Assembly (NCBI GenBank): GCA_019245275.1
Contig: JAFARW010000013.1
Coordinates: 1-25,575, forward strand
Source of the DNA: Vulcanimicrobiota bacterium
GTDB lineage: Bacteria; Vulcanimicrobiota; Vulcanimicrobiia; Vulcanimicrobiales; Vulcanimicrobiaceae
Direction: 5' to 3'
DNA length: 25,575 nt
Shown here: in pieces, positions 16,487-23,076 of the stretch
Layout of the letters: each line of letters starts with the position of its first letter
Position numbering within the stretch: position 1 is the stretch's first letter
The notes under the pieces: generated by a model
Seen by the model: the letters and a program-made list of their open reading frames with translations, nothing else
What the model was told of the DNA's origin: nothing
The model's database searches: none
Translations under genes and position numbers: made by a program

Positions 16487-17757
16487 TGCGCCGCCTTAAC
16501 GCGTTACTCTTCGCGGCTTGCCTTCTGTCGGCGGCGATGATGCTGTTCTGCGACGGGGTGGCGAGCGCGCAAACCGGCGAACGCCAGATGGAACGTCGCG
16601 TTACGCAAATCCCCGCTTCGGAACTGCTCTCGGAGGCGCCGGAGCGACTCGTTGACGTGCATCGCCAAGCGGCAGCGCACCAACTCGTTAGCTTGACGCG
16701 GCCGGCTTGGTTCGCATGGATCGCTTTGCAGCTCTTTGCGCTTTTTTATTTATGGGCCAGCGGCACGGCGGCACGTTCGCGCGACGCGCTTAAACGCTCA
16801 ATTCGCTCGACCGCGCTCGTGCGGTTCATCTTCGGCGCAGCGCTGACAGGAGTCGTGCAGCTTGTCGCCCTGCCCGCAGAGTTTTTCGATTATCGCGTGC
16901 TGCGCGTGATGGGCCTGTCCACGCAGCCGACAGCGGGCTGGTTCGGAGACGTTGTTGTGACCGCGCTTCTGGAGATGGTCGTTGTCGGCATCCTCGTCAC
17001 GGTTGTTCTATGGCTGGTCGATCGGACGCATCTGTGGTGGGTTTACGTCGCCGGCTTGATCTTCGGCTTGACCTTCTTGCTATCGTATGTCTTTCCGATT
17101 GCGATCGAACCGATCTTCAACCACTTCACGCCGTTGCAGAGCGGCCGCCCGCTAACCGCGCGCATCGAAGCGCTCGCACGCGGCGCGGGCGAAGGCAACC
17201 TGCCGATTTACATCAGCGACCTCTCGCGCCGCACCCATGCGGGCAACGCCTACGTCGTCGGGATCGGGCCGAGCCGGCGTATCGTGATCGGCGACACGCT
17301 GCTCAACTCCGCAACGGATGATGAAATTCTCTTCATCGTCGCTCACGAGTTGGGCCATGACGTGCACGGCGATACGTTGCGCGGCGCGCTCTTCGGCGCA
17401 ATCGTCTTCGTCGTCGCGGCGGCGCTGGCGGTTTTGATCGCGGATCGGGTCGGATTTCGCCGCGATGACGACCCGCTCTCGCGTTTGACCTTGGTCGGCG
17501 CGATTTTAGGGTGCGTCTATTTGCTGTTCTTGCCCGTGATCAACGGCTATTCGCGCACAATCGAAGCCGGCGCGGACGCGTATGCGCTGCAACTCACGCA
17601 CGATCGCGTTGGCGGAACGCGGGCATTCGTGCGCTTTGCCGATGAGGATCTCGCACTGTTATGTCCGAGCCGTTTAGCGCGGCTGTACTGGTATACGCAT
17701 CCTCCGCTCGGAACGCGAATCGCGAACGTAAACGGCCAAAAAAATCCCTGCCCGTAG
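16486..17757 (+). CDS. M48-family membrane zinc metalloprotease (Ste24/CAAX protease type)
   Basis: This 423-residue multi-pass protein carries HELGH (287-291) with Zn ligands His287 and His291, the third ligand Glu360 in SRTIEAGADAYAL, and the HPPLGTRI element near the C-terminus. The SRxxExxAD pattern and membrane helices at roughly 73-92, 110-130, 157-178, 185-205, 300-320 and 333-352 match Ste24-type enzymes more than the shorter HtpX. An N-terminal hydrophobic segment (4-28) is a signal peptide or anchor. Likely roles are membrane-protein quality control. It is coupled to thyX by TGATG. An A7 run (17738-17744) lies just before the stop. Its stop is 4 bp from that of the opposing gene. 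Confidence 0.9.
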   Translation: MRRLNALLFAACLLSAAMMLFCDGVASAQTGERQMERRVTQIPASELLSEAPERLVDVHRQAAAHQLVSLTRPAWFAWIALQLFALFYLWASGTAARSRDALKRSIRSTALVRFIFGAALTGVVQLVALPAEFFDYRVLRVMGLSTQPTAGWFGDVVVTALLEMVVVGILVTVVLWLVDRTHLWWVYVAGLIFGLTFLLSYVFPIAIEPIFNHFTPLQSGRPLTARIEALARGAGEGNLPIYISDLSRRTHAGNAYVVGIGPSRRIVIGDTLLNSATDDEILFIVAHELGHDVHGDTLRGALFGAIVFVVAAALAVLIADRVGFRRDDDPLSRLTLVGAILGCVYLLFLPVINGYSRTIEAGADAYALQLTHDRVGGTRAFVRFADEDLALLCPSRLARLYWYTHPPLGTRIANVNGQKNPCP

Positions 17758-17761
17758 GCGG

Positions 17762-18559
17762 TTAATGCGGAGTCGGTGAGGTTAAAGCCGGCATGCTCAA
17801 GATTTGTGCCGGATCTTTGGTTTGCGTGTACCCCGCGGGCACGGCAAACGACGACGGATCGGGAGCCGCGGCAGAAAGCTGCCTGAAGTCGAGTCGAACC
17901 GACCCCTTGATGTTCTTTCCTTGCATCGCTGAAGTCAGGCGTACCGGCAGGCCGTCTTCATCATCGGCGAGGTCAACATTGCCGGACATTGTCGAAAGCG
18001 GGCCGCCGCGTTTCTGGGTGCGGATATCGTATTGAATGATCGTTACTGGATGCCCGTTTGCGGTGCCTCGGCCGCTGAGGCGAGTCGACATCTCATAGAT
18101 CGAGTAGTCCTTGACGCTCTTCAGTATTTGCATCACTGTTCCGACCTGCGCGTCGAAAAGCACGCCCATGGCGACCGACGCCGGCGTCTGGCTGCCGGAC
18201 GTGCCGCCGCTCGCCGTGATCGAGTTCACATAGTACAGGTGTTTATCAGTGGACCAAAGCGTCGTTGTCTTGGCCGCGCGATCGAGCACGACCGTAAAGG
18301 ACCCCTGCGGCATGAACTGCTGCAAAAGCGCGTTGACCATCGGGTTTGTGCCGGGAGCCGATAGGTTGGAAACGTCAACGCGAAACTGCTGGCCGCGACT
18401 GAATAATCCGATCTGCGCGCCGATGTTGACCGCCATGCCGCCGATCGAGAGTTGAGCGACGGCAGTCCCTTGGGCCGAAAAGCCGCCCGGCGTCTCTTGC
18501 GCCGAAGCCGTCGCTGCCGACACGAGAAAAATGCAGACGAGCATAGCGATTCTCTTCAA
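17762..18559 (-). CDS. Secreted protein of unknown function
   Basis: This 265-residue protein has a Sec signal peptide (1-20, cleavage after ATASA) and a mature part rich in beta-strand-like segments, for example SFTVVLDRAAKTTTLW and KHLYYVNS. The pattern is loosely like LolA/LolB-type lipoprotein-binding folds, but I do not recognise a family and that comparison is weak. No catalytic motif is visible; the only cysteine is within the signal peptide. The start is TTG 18557-18559, overlapping the pth stop as TTGA, with GAGG (18568-18571) 8 nt upstream. An internal ATG at 18544 would remove the basic N-terminus of the signal peptide. It is the last gene of the prs-rplY-pth run. Confidence 0.75.
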   Translation of the reverse strand: MKRIAMLVCIFLVSAATASAQETPGGFSAQGTAVAQLSIGGMAVNIGAQIGLFSRGQQFRVDVSNLSAPGTNPMVNALLQQFMPQGSFTVVLDRAAKTTTLWSTDKHLYYVNSITASGGTSGSQTPASVAMGVLFDAQVGTVMQILKSVKDYSIYEMSTRLSGRGTANGHPVTIIQYDIRTQKRGGPLSTMSGNVDLADDEDGLPVRLTSAMQGKNIKGSVRLDFRQLSAAAPDPSSFAVPAGYTQTKDPAQILSMPALTSPTPH

Positions 18560-19107
18560 GTTATCAACCTCGTATTAACGAATTGCATTGACGCTTCGAG
18601 GCCTTCGTCGAGCCAGCGCTGGGCGCCCTCGGCAGCCGCGTTGATGATCGCTTCGAGCAACGGGCGCTCGTCACTCGTGAATTCGCTCAGCACGTGATCG
18701 ACCGAATCAAATTGCGGACGGCCGATTCCGATTCGGATGCGCGGGAAGTCTTCGCCGATCGTCGCGATGATCGAGCGCAGCCCATTGTTGCCGCCATGTC
18801 CCCCATGCGGGCGCATGCGAAGCGTTCCAAACGGAATGTCGAGGTCGTCGCAAATGACGAGGATCCCATCGGGCGGTGTGCGGTACCAGGCGCTGATCAA
18901 GCGAACCGGTACGCCACTGCGGTTCATATAGGCGAGCGGCTGAACGAGAACGACGCGATGTTCGGAGAGCACCGCCTGTCGCGCACTATCTTTTTTCTTC
19001 CAGGATGTGACTTGCCAGCGCCGCGCGAGCTCATCGACGATAGCGAACCCGATGTTATGCCGCGTGCGCGTATACTCGCGCCCCGGATTGCCTAAACCGA
19101 CGATCAA
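18556..19107 (-). CDS. pth: Peptidyl-tRNA hydrolase
   Basis: Pth releases tRNA from peptidyl-tRNAs that drop off the ribosome. The 183-residue protein shows GLGNPGREYTRTRHNIG (4-20) with Asn7 and the catalytic His17, CDDLDIPFG with Asp90, and GGHGGNNGL (102-110) with Asn108. Length is normal for the family (about 185-195). The only in-frame start is TTG 19105-19107; upstream codons back into rplY offer no ATG, GTG or TTG. The downstream secreted-protein gene starts within its stop codon. The ribosome-binding arrangement is unusual and is listed separately. Confidence 0.95.
   Translation of the reverse strand: MIVGLGNPGREYTRTRHNIGFAIVDELARRWQVTSWKKKDSARQAVLSEHRVVLVQPLAYMNRSGVPVRLISAWYRTPPDGILVICDDLDIPFGTLRMRPHGGHGGNNGLRSIIATIGEDFPRIRIGIGRPQFDSVDHVLSEFTSDERPLLEAIINAAAEGAQRWLDEGLEASMQFVNTRLIT
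18568..18571 (-). promoter_or_regulatory. Ribosome-binding site of the secreted-protein gene
   Basis: GAGG on the minus strand is 8 nt from the TTG at 18559 and lies inside the end of pth. It decides the TTG over the internal ATG. Confidence 0.55.
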
Positions 19108-19138
19108 TCGGAAGCCGCCCTCTTTCGGGCGACCTCCT
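19108..19138 (-). promoter_or_regulatory. Shine-Dalgarno, hairpin and spacer before pth
   Basis: On the minus-strand mRNA, AGGAGGU overlaps the rplY stop codon (AGGAGG = 19133-19138) but is 25 nt from the TTG start. Between them is a perfect 5-bp stem, CGCCC (19131-19127) with GGGCG (19120-19116) around the loop GAAAGA. Folding the hairpin out leaves about 9 nt, the optimal spacing. A second weak site, GAGG (19122-19119), overlaps the hairpin and is 11 nt from the start. Confidence 0.5.
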
Positions 19139-19826
19139 ATTCCGAAGATTCGCGCTGTTCGGGTGGTGCTTCTTCGGCCGGCGCTTCTTCGCCGATGACT
19201 TCCGGCTGGAGCTCCTCAGCCGGAGCCGCCGCCGCGGCTTCCGCTTCTTCGAGCTGCGCAGCCGTGCGAGATGCCTCGACTGCAGCGACGGTCTGTTCGC
19301 CCGGCGTGAGCAGTTTAAATCCTTCCGGCAACTGCACTTGCGAAGCCGTGATGTGGTCGTGGATGCTCAGTTCGGTAACATCGATTTCCACTTGCGCCGG
19401 AAGCCGGTTGACCGGCCCCGCAATTTCGAGCTCGCGTGTGATCATGTCGAGAACGCCACCGTACTCGCGCACCCCAAGCGGCACGCCGACCGCGACGACC
19501 GTTACGGTTGTGTGCACCTCTTCATCGACGGATACGCGTTGCAAATCGGCATGAATGATCTTGCGCGTCAGCGGATCGCGCTGCAGCTCGCGAACGAGCG
19601 CCGTGTCGGCCTTGCGTCCGTTCAGCGTCAGCGTAATCAAAGAGCTGCGCCCGCCGTGATGCAGCAGTTCGTCGAACAGACGAGCATCAAAAGCGATGTG
19701 CTGTGGAGTTGAGCCGTGTCCGTAAAGCACCGCCGGCACTTTGCCGCTGTGACGAAGCGCACGGGAATGCGTTGAGCCGGCTTTTTCACGCCGTTCGATC
19801 GCTAGCGTTAGATCTTTCTGGGGCAC
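19137..19826 (-). CDS. rplY: Ribosomal protein L25, long form (Ctc/TL5 family)
   Basis: L25 binds 5S rRNA in the large ribosomal subunit. The 229-residue protein has the N-terminal 5S-binding domain (about 1-95, including RREKAGSTHSRALRHSGKVP and AVLYGHG) and the C-terminal TL5/Ctc beta domain (about 96-185, VGVPLGVREYGGVLD). An acidic Ala/Glu/Pro tail (about 190-229) follows, which is common in long L25s. The start is GTG 19824-19826; AGAGG lies 13 nt upstream and is too far for a good site. It sits between prs and pth, the order also known from Gram-positive bacteria and Deinococcus. Confidence 0.95.
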   Translation of the reverse strand: MPQKDLTLAIERREKAGSTHSRALRHSGKVPAVLYGHGSTPQHIAFDARLFDELLHHGGRSSLITLTLNGRKADTALVRELQRDPLTRKIIHADLQRVSVDEEVHTTVTVVAVGVPLGVREYGGVLDMITRELEIAGPVNRLPAQVEIDVTELSIHDHITASQVQLPEGFKLLTPGEQTVAAVEASRTAAQLEEAEAAAAAPAEELQPEVIGEEAPAEEAPPEQRESSE

Positions 19827-19844
19827 GCGAGAAACTTATCCTCT

Positions 19845-20864
19845 CTAAGCCGGTACGGCCGGCATTTCAATTGGTGAGAGCTCAACCGCTTTTTTTTCGT
19901 CATCGTCGGTAAAGAGCTCGGAAACTGAGCGATTCGTCGTGATCCGGTTGATCGCATCCGCGAGGATCTGCGCAATCGACAGGGCGACGAACTTCGGATG
20001 TTCTTCGATATCCGCGAACGGAATCGTATTCGTGACGATCACTTTCTCAATCTGTGACTCGTCGAGCACCTTGATCGCATCGTCCGCAAAGATCCCGTGC
20101 GTTGCAACGGTGTACACTTTCGTCGCGCCGCGCTTTAGGATCGCCTCTGCCGCGCGGGCCAATGTGCCGCCCGTCGAAATCATGTCGTCAACGACGACCG
20201 CGATCTTGCCGTCCACATCGCCGACGATGTCGGTCACCTCCGCAATATCGGGCTCCGGACGGCGCTTAAAGACGATCGCCAGCGAGCTGCGCAGGCGCTT
20301 CGCAAAGAGCTCGGCGCGGTGGACGCCGCCCGCATCGGGAGAGACGACGACGATCCGGTCGTCACAGAGGCCTTCTTTCTTCAAATAATTGCATAGGGTC
20401 GGCATTGCGGTGAGGTTGTCGACCGGGCCGTCGAAAAAGCCCTGAATCTGCGCCGCGTGCAAATCCATCGTGACCATCCGCTTCGATCCAACGATCTTCA
20501 GGAGGTTGGCGACGACCTTGGCTGAGATCGGCTCGCGGCCTTTCGTCTTTTTGTCCTGCTTCGCGTATCCGTAGTACGGCACGACGGCGGTAATGCGTCC
20601 GGCGCTCGCGCGCTTGAGCGCATCGATCATCAGCAGCAGCTCCATGATCGAATCGTTTACGCTGTTTCCGTTCGGCGCTTTGCAGGTCGACTGCATCACG
20701 AAAACTTCGGAGCCGCGAACATTTTCGCTGATCTCGATGCGGCATTCTTCATTCTTGAATTGCGAAACCAGCGCTTTGCCGATGTGCAGCTTCAAGCGCT
20801 TTGCGGTTTCCTCAGCCAATTGCGGATTTGAATTTCCGCTAAAGATAAGCGGGTTTTGGCTCAA
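19845..20864 (-). CDS. prs: Ribose-phosphate pyrophosphokinase (PRPP synthetase)
   Basis: Prs makes PRPP from ribose 5-phosphate and ATP for nucleotide, His and Trp synthesis. The protein starts SQNPLIFSGNSNP and shows the flexible-loop block YYGYAKQDKK (about 97-106, Lys where many have Arg), DLHAAQIQGFFD (134-145) and the PRPP loop VVVDDMISTGGTL (about 223-235). I chose TTG 20862-20864 because GGAGG (20871-20875) is 6 nt upstream and the family starts here; the frame runs open to 20936 but that extension has no homology-like sequence. Length is 339 residues, about 20 longer than usual, due to a charged C-terminal tail encoded around an A8 run at 19890-19897. It is first of the prs-rplY-pth operon. 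Confidence 0.95.
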   Translation of the reverse strand: MSQNPLIFSGNSNPQLAEETAKRLKLHIGKALVSQFKNEECRIEISENVRGSEVFVMQSTCKAPNGNSVNDSIMELLLMIDALKRASAGRITAVVPYYGYAKQDKKTKGREPISAKVVANLLKIVGSKRMVTMDLHAAQIQGFFDGPVDNLTAMPTLCNYLKKEGLCDDRIVVVSPDAGGVHRAELFAKRLRSSLAIVFKRRPEPDIAEVTDIVGDVDGKIAVVVDDMISTGGTLARAAEAILKRGATKVYTVATHGIFADDAIKVLDESQIEKVIVTNTIPFADIEEHPKFVALSIAQILADAINRITTNRSVSELFTDDDEKKAVELSPIEMPAVPA

Positions 20865-20966
20865 CGTCGACCTCCGGCAGGACCCCTCTTGGTGGATACC
20901 CCCTGTAAGTCCTAGTCTGGCCTGTGATGAGCGCAACGGACCCGCAGCACGTCGGGTAATAACTAC
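20865..20966. promoter_or_regulatory. Divergent intergenic region, prs / uvrB
   Basis: At 102 bp this is the longest gap in the window and must hold both promoters. A 5-bp inverted repeat, ACCCG (20940-20944) and CGGGT (20953-20957), lies just ahead of the uvrB ATG. I see no LexA-type SOS box of either the CTGT-N8-ACAG or the GAAC-N4-GTTC form, and no convincing -35/-10 pair. Confidence 0.45.
20871..20875 (-). promoter_or_regulatory. Ribosome-binding site of prs
   Basis: GGAGG on the minus strand, 6 nt from TTG 20864, fixes the prs start and rejects the 24-residue upstream extension. Confidence 0.75.
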
Positions 20967-23021
20967 ATGGACATGCCCTCACATCGTTTTCGGCTCGTCG
21001 CACCGTTTCAGTTAGCGGGCGACCAGCCCCCAGCAACGGAATCGCTCGGCGCAGGTGTGCGGCGCGGCGACAGGATGCAGACGTTGCTCGGCGTGACGGG
21101 AAGCGGAAAGACGATGGCGATGGCGCGGGTGATCGAAATCGCGCAGAAGCCGGCGCTCGTTCTCTGCCATAATAAGACGCTCGCCGCGCAACTCTGCGCC
21201 GAGTTTCGCGACTTCTTTCCCGACAATGCCGTCGAGTATTTCGTCTCCTATTTCGACTACTACCAACCCGAAGCGTACATTGCGCACACCGACACGTACA
21301 TTGAGAAAGACAGTTCGGTCAACGAAGAGATCGAGCGGCTGCGTCACGCCGCGACACAGGCACTGTTGACGCGCCCCGACACATTGATCGTTGCGTCGGT
21401 ATCCTGCATCTACGGCCTCGGATCGCCCTCGGACTACATCGAGCTCTCGCTAAAAATTGAGCTCGGCCAAGAGTTCAACCGCGATCTGCTCCTGCGCAAG
21501 CTCGTCGATATGCAGTATCGCCGCAACGACCTCAACTTGGTCCGCGGAACGTTTCGCGTGCGCGGAGACACGTTGGAATACGTCGGCGTCGAAGAAGAAC
21601 TCGTTCACCGCATCGAGTTCTTCGGCGACGAGATCGAGGCGATCAACGTCGTGAACATTCTGACCGGTGAGTACGTCGAGTCGAAAGACGCTCTAACGAT
21701 CTTTCCGGCCAAGCACTTCATCACGCCGGACGAAAAACTTCGCCGTGCGATCACCGCCATCGAGGAAGAACTCGAAGAGCGCCTCGCCTACTTCAAGACG
21801 AACGGTAAACTGCTTGAGGCGCAGCGGCTCGAGATGCGCACGCGCTACGACCTCGACATGCTGCGCGAAGTCGGTTACTGCAACGGCATCGAGAATTACT
21901 CGCGTCATCTGACCGGACGCGAAGCCGGTTCAACGCCGTGGTGCTTGCTGGACTTCTTTCCGAAAGATTGGCTGCTGTTCGTTGACGAATCACATGTCTC
22001 GTTGCCGCAAGTGCACGGAATGTACGGCGGCGATCGCTCGCGCAAAGAAGCGCTGGTCGAACATGGCTTTCGGTTGCCGAGCGCACTCGATAATCGCCCG
22101 CTGACCTACGAGGAGTTTGACGAGCACATTCGTCAGGTCGTCTATGTTTCAGCGACGCCCGGAACCTATGAGATGGGTCGGTCAACGCAAGTTGTCGAGA
22201 TGATCATTCGACCGACGGGACTCGTCGATCCGGAAGTCGAGGTTCGTCCGACGCGCAATCAGGTGGACGATCTGATGGAAGAGATCCGGCAAAGAACCGC
22301 GCGCAAAGAGCGCGTTCTCGTCACCACGTTGACGAAGAAGATGGCCGAGGATCTGACGGATTTTCTGCTCGAGATGGGCTTCCGCGTGCGCTATTTGCAC
22401 AGCGAAATTGACACGCTCGAGCGGATTGCGATCTTGCGCGACCTGCGTTTAGGCGTTTTCGACGTTCTCGTCGGCATCAATCTGCTGCGCGAAGGCCTCG
22501 ATCTGCCGGAGGTATCGCTCGTAGGCATTCTCGATGCGGACAAAGAGGGATATTTGCGCAGCGGAACATCGTTGATACAGACGATCGGACGCGCGGCGCG
22601 CAACGTCGACGGCAAGGTGATTATGTACGCGGACAGCGTGACCGAATCGATGGCGCGCGCCATCGGCGAAACAAAGCGCCGGCGCGATCGCCAACTCGCC
22701 TACAACGTCGAACATGGGATCGAACCCCGAAGTGTCCGTAAAGAGGTGCGCGACATTCTCGCGAGCGTTGGAGCGGCGGACGACGGCGCCGCGGCCATTC
22801 GCGCCGAGAAGATCCCGCGTGACGTCGCACAACGCATGGCAAAAGAGCTCGAGCAGAAGATGCGCGAGTTTGCCGCCAACCTCGAGTTCGAGAAGGCGGC
22901 CGCGCTACGCGATGAGCTGCTCGAGCTTCGCAAGCAGCTCGGCGGCAACGAATCCGTGCTCTTCCAAGGGAAGGCGCCGAAAATTTTCGAGCACGCGTTG
23001 CGGGAGCTCGTCGGCAGTTAA
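20967..23021 (+). CDS. uvrB: Excinuclease ABC subunit B
   Basis: UvrB is the damage-verifying helicase-like subunit of nucleotide excision repair, working with UvrA and UvrC. The 684-residue protein has FQLAGDQPPA (14-23), Walker A GVTGSGKT (42-49), the beta-hairpin block YFVSYFDYYQPEAYI, DESHVSLPQ, VYVSATPG and the helicase motifs GINLLREGLDLPE and QTIGRAARN. A C-terminal UVR motif (FEKAAALRDELLELR) that contacts UvrC is followed by about 25 extra residues. ATG 20967 or the ATG two codons on could be used; there is no clear Shine-Dalgarno. Its 3' end precedes the mannosidase gene with no terminator. Confidence 0.97.
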   Translation: MDMPSHRFRLVAPFQLAGDQPPATESLGAGVRRGDRMQTLLGVTGSGKTMAMARVIEIAQKPALVLCHNKTLAAQLCAEFRDFFPDNAVEYFVSYFDYYQPEAYIAHTDTYIEKDSSVNEEIERLRHAATQALLTRPDTLIVASVSCIYGLGSPSDYIELSLKIELGQEFNRDLLLRKLVDMQYRRNDLNLVRGTFRVRGDTLEYVGVEEELVHRIEFFGDEIEAINVVNILTGEYVESKDALTIFPAKHFITPDEKLRRAITAIEEELEERLAYFKTNGKLLEAQRLEMRTRYDLDMLREVGYCNGIENYSRHLTGREAGSTPWCLLDFFPKDWLLFVDESHVSLPQVHGMYGGDRSRKEALVEHGFRLPSALDNRPLTYEEFDEHIRQVVYVSATPGTYEMGRSTQVVEMIIRPTGLVDPEVEVRPTRNQVDDLMEEIRQRTARKERVLVTTLTKKMAEDLTDFLLEMGFRVRYLHSEIDTLERIAILRDLRLGVFDVLVGINLLREGLDLPEVSLVGILDADKEGYLRSGTSLIQTIGRAARNVDGKVIMYADSVTESMARAIGETKRRRDRQLAYNVEHGIEPRSVRKEVRDILASVGAADDGAAAIRAEKIPRDVAQRMAKELEQKMREFAANLEFEKAAALRDELLELRKQLGGNESVLFQGKAPKIFEHALRELVGS

Positions 23022-23076
23022 GGCGGCGCTGCAGCCTGCCGAGCAAAGAGACGGTCTTGCGCTCCTAACGACCGCG

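Noticed and set aside
20889..20918. TTGGTG / TAGTCT promoter for uvrB with 18-bp spacer
   Set aside because: Only 3 of 6 matches in each hexamer; no better than chance in this gap.
20865..20936. Upstream extension of prs to 20936
   Set aside because: GGAGG 6 nt before TTG 20864 and the family N-terminus place the start there; the extension crosses the ribosome-binding site.
20865..20966. SOS (LexA) box ahead of uvrB
   Set aside because: CTGT occurs twice but is not followed at the right distance by ACAG, and no GAAC/GTTC pair is present.
22714..23021. Long 5' extension of the GH38 frame inside uvrB
   Set aside because: It is Ser/Arg-rich shadow sequence in another frame of a conserved uvrB region and shows no GH38-like pattern.
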